A DNA stretch of 64,000 bases, taken from the NCBI RefSeq assembly GCF_022581195.2, contig NC_061453.1, positions 12,728,001 to 12,792,000 on the forward strand, in the 5' to 3' direction. This DNA comes from Helicoverpa zea. Lineage: Eukaryota > Arthropoda > Insecta > Lepidoptera > Noctuidae. Shown piece after piece: positions 1 through 10,865 of the stretch; the first letter of the stretch is position 1, and each line of letters begins with the position of its first letter. Below the pieces are notes generated by a model that was not told the DNA's origin, ran no database searches, and was given only the letters and a program-made list of their open reading frames with translations. The translations under genes were made by a program, and so were the position numbers.

Positions 1-1849
1 AATTGCATATCAAATAAATAATCGCCTATCAATAAATACTCATCATTTATATTCTTTTTTACATCAAATAACTTACTTCACTACAAATAAACTAAATGTT
101 TAACAAAACTCAAACTGCAGATAATTCGAAATTATACATCAATATGACATTGCTTTTTTTATTATAATGCAATACAGTTAAATTTATTCTTGTACAAAAA
201 TACTACATACATAGCATTAATACTGACTGCACAGCAAATTTTCCATATTTCATAGCAAAATAACTATCCCAGTCGCATATTAACCAGTAAGTACAACAAA
301 ACCTATTCATCATATTTGTCTTAATTTTCGAGAAGCCATGCTCGGCAAATTTAATGATTATTATAACAAAAAAATCCTGTCACATTGCATTATTTCTAAA
401 AACAGAACAAATTAACTGAAAAAGGTTCACGGCTTCGCGCGCTTTTTCGTCACTGGAGTGCAGAGTGGCGCGAGCGAGTAAAAATTGAAGCTAGTAACGA
501 AAACGAATCGCTGCAAAACCGACTCCACGTAGTCTTGTTTGCCCTACCCCTAGAGTGCAATTCAAAACCGCGAAGGCGCGGAGGGGCGAGGCGGCCTGCG
601 AGCTGAGGAGCAGGTAGTTTTAACGCTCGCCGCCGCGGCTGAGGCTGGCCGGCTCTGCCGGCCAGTAAGCCTTTTTAGTTTAAAGCTTTTCAGTGATACG
701 AATAGTTGTCACCATCCATACAAGTGGGAGTTTCTCATCAATACAAAGAATATAAGTCCAAATACGAGGTATTTTACATATTCAGTTGTCGAGTTCCCTC
801 GACTTTCTCTGCGTCTCCATCATCAGGTCAGCTCCAAACCTTCACTGTTGCAAAGGTCTTGTCAATACAAATTATTTAAGCCCAAACACGAGGTAGTTTA
901 CATATTCAGTTGTCGAGTTCCTTCGACTTTCTCTGGTCTCCATCATCAGGTCAGCTCCAAACCTTCACTGTTGCAAAGGTCTTGTCAATACAAATTATTT
1001 AAGCCCAAACACGAGGTAGTTTACATATTCAGTTGTCGAGTTCCCTCGACCTTCTCTGGTTTCCATCATCAGATCAGCTCCAAATCTTCACTGTTGAATA
1101 GTGCTTTTAGGCGTACACCTGAGTGTCAAGTTTTTACCTTATGTATGCCTACAACTTTCGAAGGTTGCCCTCGATTTCTCAGGGTTTCCATCATCAGATC
1201 CTGACCTGATGACTATGGGACCAACTGGCAGCTATTCCGAGTCGAACAAAAAAAGAATCACGTAAATCGGTCTATAAACCTCGGAGTAAGCGATGTACAT
1301 AAATAGAAAAAAAAAAAAAAACATACCGGCCGAATTGATAACCTCCTCCTTTTTGGGAAGTCGGTTAAAAATGCTGCCTATTGGGCAAAAAAGGAAGCGT
1401 GGACGCTTATAAATAATTCAATAAATTACAATTTTGTATTTAATTTTATATTTTTTTGCTGATCCCATTATGCCGTAATTAATAAATAATAAGATGACCG
1501 TGACTAATAAAAAGCTGTTTTATTCAGAAAAACTGCTGTAAATAATATAAAAATAGAAGCTATATTTAAAATAAAAAGAGTTAACATGTATAATGTGCAT
1601 TAAGATTATTAGCTGTGCATTGATAAAAAAGCTTTTGCTTTAGGAAAAATCGCTGTACGCTGCGAAAATAAATTGTAGTGTGTTAAGTGATATTTTGAGT
1701 TGAATATTTTGCTGTGCAATCAGTAATTTTGATGGGAATTCGGAATCTTATTGCATAGAAAAAGGATATTTTTTGATTTGCGTTTAAATACTACCCGATC
1801 TTAATATTAAGGGACGTTCCAGTATTTACACACAAATTCCTGTACACAG
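1..1849. other. Upstream/intronic DNA of TopBP1 with repeats
   Basis: No coding exon is recognised here. About 1-420 is AT-rich, 430-665 is a GC-richer patch with many CpG steps, and 739-1380 is interspersed repeat, including a tandem array listed separately and a conserved tail near 1325-1375. Because the first TopBP1 exon seen at 1850 starts in mid-codon, this stretch is probably the intron before it, with earlier exons outside the window. Confidence 0.5.
739..1200. repeat. Tandem repeat, about 123-bp unit, in an interspersed repeat
   Basis: Three units start at about 739, 863 and 986 (each begins caatacaaa), so the period is 123-124 bp. Units contain the motifs gttgtcgagttcc and tccatcatcaggtcagc. 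The third runs into a diverged partial unit to about 1200. The same motifs recur at 51600-51800, so this belongs to a dispersed repeat family. The 118-residue open frame across it is a by-product of the repeat and not a gene. Confidence 0.8.
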
Positions 1850-4800
1850 TCGACCGTCGTCCGTCCACCCCGGACAGTGCGTTCGGCGCCTCACTGCGTC
1901 CCGGCGCCGACCGCATGTCGCCCGACGCCCGCAAGCGACTCTGGCAGTTTGTAGACGGCCTGCCCAGTAAACAGCCTGAACCCGTTGTTAAGGATAAACA
2001 TACGGTAACTAGATTTTTTGGTTTTATTAGAAAAAAATGTGTTAAAACAATTATCTACAAATACCACCTTTTTTCTACTGCTGGGTAAAGAAAAGAAGGC
2101 GTAGAAGAGCGCCTTCTGACAGACTGATTTGTTCAAAGTAGATTGGTCATCATTGGTATTTTAAAGTTTTACAGGAACATAATTTCACAATACATATTTT
2201 CCATTGACATAATTTTAAAACTGTTTGCAATAATACTATTTCCTTACTTGCATAGCAGACCAAATCAAAGGGCTACGTAGTAAGTTCGTATTGTTACCAT
2301 ACTTATGAATTTACAATAATATTCTATATTTATTTAACCGTCAATATTTTTCTAGCCATTATCGGAGATCCGAAACAGATTCCTTGCGCAATTCAATGGT
2401 GATGCGCCCACGCCGCCCTTTGAACACAACGTAGCTCCCAGGAAATTGCAATTACAGGTAACTATATTCTAGATGAAAATATCTGGCTGTTTAAGAATTT
2501 TGAAGTAAATCAGCAATGGCTAACCGAATTTCTACATTGATGTAGCATACGTTTTAATGCGTATTTTTATTTCTCAGGACCAATGTGAGACGCCACCGGC
2601 CAAAATAGCCAAAATCACGCCAGATCAGGTAAATACAATATTATGTAGAATTTGTAAAAATAATGTTACGGGTTTAGAAATAAGACGTGACAACCAGATA
2701 CCAAAGAAGAAAATATAACTATGTAATTAGTTAAATAAATAAATAACTCGGATATGTACCTGTCAGAGTGCAGGCGGGCTGTCGCCGTGTGACGCCAGCG
2801 GAGGCGCCGCGTCGCCGCGCATCCCGCCCGCCGTCGACGCTCAGCTGCAGAGACTCAGCGCCGCTCTGACCGGCCGTCTGAGTTCCCAGAGAGCGAGGCG
2901 CCAGAGAGACTCTGTGCCGGCTGTGCCTGAACCACGTAAGTATTACGTAGATAGAATTAAATACATCCTCCGAGCCTTTTTCCCAACTATGTTGGGGTCG
3001 GCTTCCAGCCTAACCGGATTCAGCTGAGTACCAGTGCTTTACAACTGTCTATCTGACCTCCTCAACCCAGTTACCCGGGCAACCCTAAACCCCCTGGTTA
3101 GACTGGCGTCAGACTTACTGGCTTCTGACTACCCGTAACGACCGCCAAGGATGTTCAATGACAGCAGAGGCCTACAGTTTAACGTGCCATCCGAAACACA
3201 GCCAATGGTGTCTAAGATATACTCAGAAAGTACATACAAACATCGAAAAGTTGCATTGGTACTTGCCTGACCTGGGATCCCTGGGATCCCTGGGAACCCG
3301 CGCGCGATAGATTTAAATACAAATAAAAAAAAATAGCTGTGTTTTTATTTTAGAACGTAAGTTCCGTAAAATATGTTCTTTCATTTTCGATTTGCAAAGC
3401 TTTCATTTCTCTGCAGCCCCAGAACACAGAAGATTCTAAAAAGTGTAATGCATCGTTTTTAATGGTTAACTTTTCCCATTAGCAAACTTGCTTCCTACAA
3501 GATACTCTTTTATCAAATCCCACAAAACTGAAAACAAGAATATTAAATACAGTGACTCAATGTATTTCTAGCCCCAGACTCGGAACCGGCCCCCGAATCG
3601 CAACCCAACACAGTGGGGTGGGACGACACGACGCCTGCGCAACAACCGACAACTGTCGAACAAGAGACCTCTGTGCAAATCAAGAGGTTCATGCTCTCTT
3701 CTAATGTTGATGTGAGTATATTGTGTGTCGGAATTTGTTAATTGTATATACATATGATGATACACAGGTGCACTTTGACGGCAAAAATATATAAATAAAT
3801 AAAGGAATCCTAACTGTGTCATAAGTATGTAGGTACCCGCTTTAAGCTATTTACTACCATGCGTAACAATGTCACTCACACAGTCATGTGCTCCATGCAC
3901 GAGACTCAGTACTGACAGCACTGGTAACTCCGGTAAAAGCTCGTAGATACACATGCGTGTGTGAGTGTCATTATTACCAACGTTATTAGGTACTTTCATA
4001 ACTGTACATCTTTATTCTGTGGTATGTACTTTCACCTGTATTATTCATTCATATTTTTTTACTTAAATGGTTTAATTCGAAAATCAGATAAAGTATTGTT
4101 TTTCCGACTATGCTACCTGTTACGGGTAATTCGTCGTCAATCCATTTAGAGTAAATAGGATGACATATTTTTTTCCCCACAGAATCGAGACGACATAATC
4201 TCCATGATAGTCCATCTAGGCGGCGAGGTCTGTGAAGGTGCTGAATTGGACCCTGAGGCCACTCACCTACTATGTGCGGCCCCGGGCCGAAGCGAGAAGA
4301 TGTTGGGCTCCATAGCGGCCGGCAGATGGGTGCTACACCCCGTGTATGTCGCCAAGAGCAGAGCCGCTGGCACCTTCCTACCGGTCAGTAGTAGCTATAG
4401 AACGTTCTAGAACTTGCTAGATTCTTAGTGAGAAGATGTTAGGCTCCATAGCGGCCGGCAGATGGGTGCTATACCCCGTGTATGTCGCCAATAGTAGAGC
4501 CGCTGGCACCTTCCTACCGGTCTTTTTTTTCCGACGTCAAAAATCATAAAAATGACCCCTCCCGCTGTGGGTTAGCAGCGGTGAGGGAGTGTCAGACTCT
4601 TACTGACTAAAAACCGTCATGTTCCGTCATAGGCTTTTTATGTACCAGGGCCGCGGTATCTCTTTCGAACAACCCGCAGCCCCGGCAGGCCTTGGCCCTG
4701 CTGGGCCCCGCTGGGGACCTTCCTACCGGTCTGTAGTAGCTATAGAACGTTCTAGAACTTGCTAGGTCTTGGGTGCAATGAGAATAATATGTTGTAAAGC

Positions 4801-6000
4801 TTTTCTTGAACTTTCGGATTTTGCCATTATTTTCTGGTATTCTTTACCAATTCCTGGAATCCGACCCCAACATAGTTGGGAAAGAGGCAAATATTGATTA
4901 CTCATTACCTGGTGGTTGATTCATCGTGTAAATTGACTTAACATATTTTTTGCTAACAGTTGAAATTATAACCAAACTTTAATATTGTAGGAAGAAGAAT
5001 ACGAATGGGGTAATCCCCTAGCGACGTGCCTCCCTCCCCTGTCGGGCGCGGAGCGCGGCCTCGCGCGGGCGGCGCAGCGCTGGCGCAGCGCGAGAGAGAG
5101 CGGAGCCGCCGGGCCCTTCGCCGGCGTCGTGGCGCTGCTGCACGTGCCGCCGCCGCGCCGCCGCCTGCTCGCGCGCCTCGTCACCGCCGGCGGGGGCGCC
5201 GCGCCGGGGGACGAGTGAGTACTAGTAGTAGTAGTTCGTAGTTACTACCGCCATCACAAAAACGACTACTTACGGACTAGCAAGCGCAGCGTAGGACGTC
5301 CACCAACAAGGTGGACAGACGATCTCATAAAGGTCGCCGCAAGACGCTGCATGCAGGTCGCCTCCAACAGGTATCTGTGGAGATCTAAGGGGGAGGCCTA
5401 TGTTCAGCAGTTGGCTGAGATGATGATGATGATGACCACCGTCACTCGTTACGAACGTCATTAGTTGATAGTAGCTGGCCAATTCGTTCGTGATATGTTG
5501 GAGACGACATAAAGCTCATCATCATCCTCCGAGCCTTTTTCCCAACTATGTTGGGGTCGGCTTCCAGTCTAACCGGATTCAGCTGAGTACCAGTGCTTTA
5601 CAAAGAGCAACTGCCCTGTCTGACCTCTTCAACCCAGTTACCCGGGCAACCCATACCCCTTGGTTAGACTGGTGTCAGACTTACTGACTTCTGACTACCC
5701 GTAACCACTGCCAAGGATGTTCAATGACAGCCGAGACCTACAGTTTAACGTGCGACATGGAACTAAGTATCAAATCCATAATTTTAAACTTCTCTTACCT
5801 TTTTCAGACCGCCCTACACAAATGACGACATAACAGTATGCTTTGCTGACATAAAGCGCTACCCGCTATCCGACAGAGACAGTGCTTGGCTTATTTCCAA
5901 GCGAATACCTGTATGTGCTCCAGTCTTACTGAGTTCCTATCTCACTGACGATCCGCCGCCGAAGCCTGAAGACCATTGCCTACCTGACTATCGACCTTAA
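1850..6000 (+). CDS. TopBP1: DNA topoisomerase 2-binding protein 1, C-terminal exons
   Basis: TopBP1 is a BRCT-repeat scaffold that acts at replication start and in ATR checkpoint activation in the nucleus. Eight exons join without a frame break: 1850-2004, 2356-2457, 2578-2628, 2767-2935, 3572-3711, 4183-4383, 4991-5214 and 5808-6000, with stop TAA at 5998-6000. They encode about 410 residues. Exons at 4183 and 4991 carry a BRCT domain: HLGGEV, THLLC, the hallmark AAGRWVLHPVYV tryptophan segment, then EEEYEWG, as in the penultimate BRCT of animal TopBP1. The last two exons form the final BRCT and end in the Pro-rich DDPPPKPEDHCLP. Earlier exons are Ser/Pro/Arg-rich linker. The first exon begins mid-codon, so the N-terminal BRCTs lie upstream of the window. 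The large introns hold SINE, MITE and duplicated exon sequence. Assignment rests on recognised BRCT motifs and on their order. Confidence 0.88.
2950..3320 (-). mobile_element. tRNA-derived SINE (family A) in a TopBP1 intron
   Basis: The body matches the other family-A copies (starts catcctccgagcc, contains gttggggtcggcttcc). Near-identical direct repeats gatagaattaaata (2950-2963) and gatagatttaaata (3307-3320) flank it. The tRNA-like head is damaged: box B is replaced by a short run of gggatccct repeats at about 3275-3297. The element reads on the - strand. Confidence 0.8.
3843..3995. mobile_element. MITE-like inverted-repeat element
   Basis: The ends are diverged inverted copies built around aatgtcactcacac and gtgtgagtgtcatt. 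The same family occurs in a better preserved form at 43409-43578. It lies in the TopBP1 intron between 3711 and 4183 and has no coding capacity. Confidence 0.6.
4430..4766 (+). pseudogene. Partial duplicate of a TopBP1 BRCT exon, split by a retroposon
   Basis: Bases 4430-4522 repeat the 3' part of the exon at 4183-4383 (from 4294 on), and 4717-4766 repeat its donor and downstream intron. The offset is about 136 bp. The copy has several substitutions and no matching acceptor. Its donor region is interrupted after ccggtc by an insertion. It is therefore a non-functional tandem partial exon duplication inside the intron. Confidence 0.85.
4523..4716 (-). mobile_element. Retroposon fragment inserted in the duplicated exon
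   Basis: A 194-bp insertion begins with a T run (poly-A tail read from the - strand) and is GC-rich at its other end. A 15-bp target duplication, accttcctaccggtc, flanks it at 4508-4522 and 4717-4731. That marks target-primed retroposition after the exon duplication occurred. The family was not identified. Confidence 0.8.
5518..5757 (-). mobile_element. Truncated family-A SINE
   Basis: The 3' half of the family-A SINE (gagcctttttcccaac through ttcaatgacagccg) is present. It stops before the tRNA-like head, so the copy is 5'-truncated. It sits in the last TopBP1 intron, about 50 bp upstream of the final acceptor. Confidence 0.8.
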
Positions 6001-6987
6001 GACTAAGGCTTAGAGCTGAAATTTCCAGGTGTGTATAAAAATGCTGTTGTATTCTTCAAAGTTAATGTCTATCGAAAATTCGACCTTAGTGTCTGAGCTA
6101 AAGGGATGATGTTTTAATATCAGCGTTATACCCTTTGTACTCTCACCCTATTGATGATCTTCCTCCGAGGTCTCAAGAACAATTTTACCAGATTTTCGAT
6201 CGTAATGGCAAAGATATAAAGTCGTTATTTTTATGAACAAAATGTCACATTACCAGTCACGTTTCCTGTATGAAAAGGTAGTGATTTATTCTTTTGAATT
6301 TTAGAAATTATTGTTATGTAAATAGAGACTAGATGTAGTTAGTATTGAATAGAATTGATTAAAGTTTGTCGCACAATTTTGTTAATGTTCCAATACACAT
6401 TTTGAATTGTATTTGTTCAATTTTAGACCTAAATTGTATAAACATAGAGTCTAAAATACACACCATCACACTGTTAATGCTATTTTTTAAATAATTCCCG
6501 CCGAAATCACATCATATTATGTACTTATGAATCTGTTAGACCCAGTTTGAATGAATGTAAACTTCGTTGTTCAAACTATTTTCTGCAGGCTGGTCCTGGT
6601 AGTTAATAATATACCTTAGCACAATATACTTAAGGGTTGTAATCGGATAGAAGGAAATATGTATCTAATTTTAAAACCTGTTGCAAATTGAATAGACCAT
6701 ATGTAGTGCATACCTGATGAAGTTATATTAATCAGAATAATCTGTTAGAAAACAATAATTGAGAATATTATATCATTTCTGTTGAAGTTGACTGAAGCCT
6801 ATTATAATTATATGATTGTATGTTATTAGTTAGTTTATCCAGCATTAATTTGTGACAATAATAATTAAAACAAATTATATAAAATATATTTAGTTTTATT
6901 TGCAATACAATATCTATTTAAAATTACGAAACATTCATGTTAACTTACAATAATTAAAACTACTTAATTAAATGGACACGTTTTGTT
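6001..6987. other. TopBP1 3' UTR and intergenic DNA
   Basis: AT-rich DNA after the stop codon. No clear AATAAA lies close to the stop. An ATTAAA near 6864 could serve as a late poly(A) signal but this is not firm. No other gene is seen. Confidence 0.4.
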
Positions 6988-9560
6988 CAGGCCCGCCGTA
7001 AGCGGGCGTGCAGCGCGTGCACAGCACGCGGGCGGCACGTCCTAGGGGGCGGCAAATCTAGCGAGTTATCACGTAATATTTAAAAAATACAATATCTTTT
7101 TACTAATGATTTGATTTCAATATTTCCGAACACAGCAATAGCGCTAAGAATATTACTTACACTGCCGGTTTCAGTTAGGTACATCTGTTGAAAGGACATT
7201 TTCAAAATTAAAGATTCTTAAAAATGATTTAAGATCAACCAGTGGCGTAGCGTGGGGCAAATGCTATTTAGGGGGCGGCAAAATTAAACCAATAAAATTT
7301 CAGAAAAAGCCGCCCTAGCTTTGGTCGTCTCCTATCAATTTTGACTGTTTCACCCTTTGCATCCCCAAAAAAATTCGCGCTCGCTGCGCTCGCGGCTCCA
7401 TGTCAGATGTCGCATTTTGTCTTTGTTTAATTGTTGAGGCATTCAATTCCGAAAAAACATTTTTCGCGCACGTCCGTTATGGCTTTTTATGATAATATGT
7501 TTACTTCATGAAAACTCTAAGGAAAAAATCGCGCTCGCTTCGCTCGCGGCTTTTGCACTTCACTTCTGTGCATATCTTACTTTTTGACTTTGCTTTGTTA
7601 ATTTACAGTGGTTTTTATTTGTTTTGTGTCCTTAGACTAAAAAATTTTCGCGCTCGCTCCGCTCGCGCTTCCTTACATATGACATGTGCCTTATAAGTTT
7701 TCAACGGGAAACCCACCAAATAACATATTTTACTGACTATACATTGTTATAGATATTTAAGTGCGTTAGTTTAAGTTAATCACAATCTTTCAATACATAG
7801 GGGTAATACACTTGGGTAATGATTGCACTGCATTGATGCCCTAAGCAATTGCTTAGTTTGCTTATGGGCTAACCCAGGACTGCTTAGGTTACTCTGAACA
7901 TTTCAAGTAAATAAAAAGTTATTTAACAATTTATTTATTTATTTAACAATTTATGTACACACACACAGAATACAGAGAAGAAGAAAAATAGAAAAGATAG
8001 TACAAAGGCACAGCTTATTTCATTAGAAATCTCTTCCAGCTGGCCCGTTATGAGAGAGTTAGAATAGAAAGAGATGCAGATAGAGTGCGTAAAAAGAAAA
8101 GAAGCTATAACTAACATAAAATAATCACTAACTTAACCTAAATATGTATATATAAAATATATATCAATATATATATATATATGTATAAAAATATATAAAT
8201 ACACTAAATACTATAAGCATCTATGATGACAAGGAAAGATAGTGTTCCTTCAACTTGCGTTTAAATAATGCAACAGTTTGGCAGCTCCTCAGCTCAGGCG
8301 GCAACTTATTCCACAGCCATACAGCGTGCACGGTGAAGGAGTAGGAATAGAAATCAGTGGAGTGGGAAGGGATTTTAAGTAGGGATTTGAGATGAGTCCT
8401 GCAGGAAGCATCAGGTGAGCGGAGAAAGGAGAAACGTTCCCGCAGGTACGAAGGAGATTTAGGATTGAAGAGGATATTGAATAGAAGACACAAAATGCGA
8501 GTGTTCCTGCGAAGACGAATAGGGAGCCACTTCAGATCCTTGCGAAATTGTGAAACATGATCATACTTTTTAAGATTGAAGACAAAACGAATACAAAGAT
8601 TTTGCAAGCGCTCAAGTTTATTTAAAAGCTCCTCTGTGGCATCCAGATAACAGGCATCGGCGTAATCTATAATAGGTTGGATGAGAGTCTGAGCAAGAGA
8701 AATTTTGGTTTTTAAGGGCAAAAAGTGTTGAAGACATTTTAGCGTATGAAAAGTGTAGTGAACTTTGCGACTAACTTCATTGACCTGAGCTGACCACGAT
8801 AAGTTAGAATCTAGAATAACACCTAGGTTTTTCGCTGTATTAGTGTAGTCGATCTGAACCCCATTTAAACTAAGCGGTGGTAGTGACGCAATATCTAGCC
8901 TGCTACGCATGTATCTGCTACCAATAATCATGGCCTGAGACTTCCTGGGATTAATTTGCAGTCCAAAAGACTGCGCCCAATCACCAATCGCATCCAGGTC
9001 ACGATTCATGGCAGCAATGGCAGCTTCTGCATCAGCACAGGGAAAATGTCTGTAAAGCTGCAAGTCGTCTGCATAGAGATGGAAGTGGGAAGAAATGACC
9101 TTTGTGACAGAGTCAATGAAAATAGAAAACAGGAGAGGAGAGAGAACGCCACCTTGAGGTACACCCGCAGTGAGATTGCACCAGCCAGAGGTTAGGTTAT
9201 CGAGGCGGACATATTGTGAACGGCCTTTTAAATAAGAATCAAACCAACTTAGGGTGGAAGGGGAAATATTGAGAGATTTTAGAATGCCGAGAAGAATATC
9301 AAAATCATTATGTGTAATGTATGTTATGTATTGCAATAGTTATTTATCCAAAAGTAGGTGGGTTTTCTACAATCAGAGCGGTGCATGTACATATTTTTTT
9401 CTGTTGGACAAGTAAGATGGATATGAATTGGCGGGGGGGGTCCGGACCCCTGGATCCGCTCGCCCCCCCCCCCTTATATACTTTTGTCAAAACGTATGTA
9501 GTCGTAGGGCGGCATAATCAGTTTTGCACGCGGGCGAACAAACAGCTAGCGGCGGGCCTG
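6988..9560. mobile_element. hAT-type non-autonomous element with 8-bp target duplication
   Basis: Short inverted ends, caggcccgccg at 6988 and cggcgggcctg ending at 9560, are flanked by the direct repeat gttttgtt at 6980-6987 and 9561-9568. An 8-bp duplication with CAG...CTG ends is typical of hAT transposons. No transposase frame is seen. The interior has CpG-rich 'cgctcgctgcgctcg' motifs (7370-7660) and opposed G and C runs near 9433-9475. A LINE is inserted at 7926-9337, so the host element was originally about 1.15 kb. A further hAT-like start (cagtggcgtagc) lies at about 7242. Confidence 0.75.
7926..9337 (-). mobile_element. 5'-truncated CR1-like LINE inserted in the hAT element
   Basis: A - strand frame at 8221-9336 encodes 371 residues of reverse transcriptase and C-terminal domain. 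Visible are GVPQGGVLSPLLF, the active-site YADDLQLY, NLGVILDSNLSW, and the terminal WNKLPPELR and FKRKLKEHYL motifs usual in CR1/L2/Rex-like LINEs. The endonuclease and ORF1 are missing, because the copy is 5'-truncated at 9337. The 3' end is AT-rich with TTTA repeats and a TA microsatellite near 8145-8200. A possible 9-bp target duplication, agttattta, lies at 7917-7925 and 9338-9346. The surviving frame is intact, which suggests a fairly recent insertion. Confidence 0.85.
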
Positions 9561-9689
9561 GTTTTGTTTATATTGATTTTATTACATTATTATTATTAGA
9601 TATTATTTCTTAAAGAATCGTATACAAAGATGAAATTTAAATATAATTATTTTATAAAATATGAATTTGATTTAAAAGTCAACACAAAA

Positions 9690-10560
9690 AAGGTATAGAT
9701 AGTTCAACTCAGATTTGCGCGCGGCCCTATGTGTGCGTCGGCTTGTAAATATACAACTTTCATTCGTGTGACAGTGACGTCGTCCGAGCATGACGTGTTC
9801 TCATCGCTTTTTGTTATGGGTACAGTCGTTTACGAAAATGTCTAGTTCTTCACGGAGAAAATGTTTTAAGGAGTCAGGCAGCGTTTCAAAAAAATGAAAC
9901 AACATTCAAAGCTTTTTATTATTACATTTTACAGTTTATCATTATTTTCTCATACGGCTTTTCAAATTGACATTGACAGTATCTAAGAAATAAATGAAGT
10001 GAAATATCTAAGATGAATTAAATACTCCTTACATATTTTCTAGCTCGGGGTACGCGGACAATAAATAAATGTGTGGACTAAGAATGTAAAAGACCTATAA
10101 TTTAGTATAATAATGGAAACAAAATGTGTGGGGAATTTTAAAAAATTATATTGCTTCGCATAATGTCGACCAAAATAAGACGGAAATAATGAAACTCATA
10201 AATGAACGTTTAAGTCAAATTGATGAAGGGATGTTGGGTAATACTTGTCGACATGTACAAAAGAAAAAAGAAGAATACTATAGACATTTTGACATGGAGT
10301 CAGAATTTATAATTAACATTGGTGAAAGTAGCGAATCCGAAAATTCATCATTTGATTTTTCAAGTACCGATACAGAATCATTATAAATAAATAAACTAAA
10401 TTACGTAATAACTGTACTTTAAACAGCCGTATACAACCCCTAAATAACTGTATTTGTACCCGACTGTACCTCTTGTCACGCACACAAAGTCACTGTATAT
10501 GTACAAGGGTTACCCACACATAGGGCCGCGCGCACGACTGAGTTGAACTTACTATACCTT
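9690..10560 (+). mobile_element. Terminal-inverted-repeat element with transposase remnant
   Basis: Ends of about 45 bp are inverted copies of each other: aaggtatagatagttcaact from 9690, and its complement ending at 10560. Both include the gcgcggccctatgtgtg block. An 86-residue frame at 10126-10386 (starting MWGILKNYI, with CRHVQKKKEEYYRHFD and FIINIGESSESENSS) resembles the extreme C-terminus of Tc1/mariner-like (DDE) transposases. The catalytic part is missing, so this is an internally deleted copy. I could not fix the target duplication. Confidence 0.6.
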
Positions 10561-10865
10561 GTATTATTGTTATGAAGAAACTCTGAAGCCATTTTGAGAC
10601 AAGTTCAATTAAATACACAACCGACCGACGAAACCGACGATAATCCCACTATAGAAATCTGTCCACAGACAATCCGGTTATGTGCTAAATTGTTGCTATC
10701 TAAGGAATAAATAACTGTGATAGGTTCTTACAAAGTTATTAAGGGTAAACAACGTTGACTATCGCAATTGCCAATATAACAATGTTAAAAAATACATTGA
10801 GAACCCCTCCTTTTCAGTAGTCTGTTAATAAATATACATCAAACTGACAAGGGTTACAATTTTTC

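Noticed and set aside
848..1204. 118-residue protein
   Set aside because: The frame simply translates a 123-bp tandem repeat of a dispersed family.
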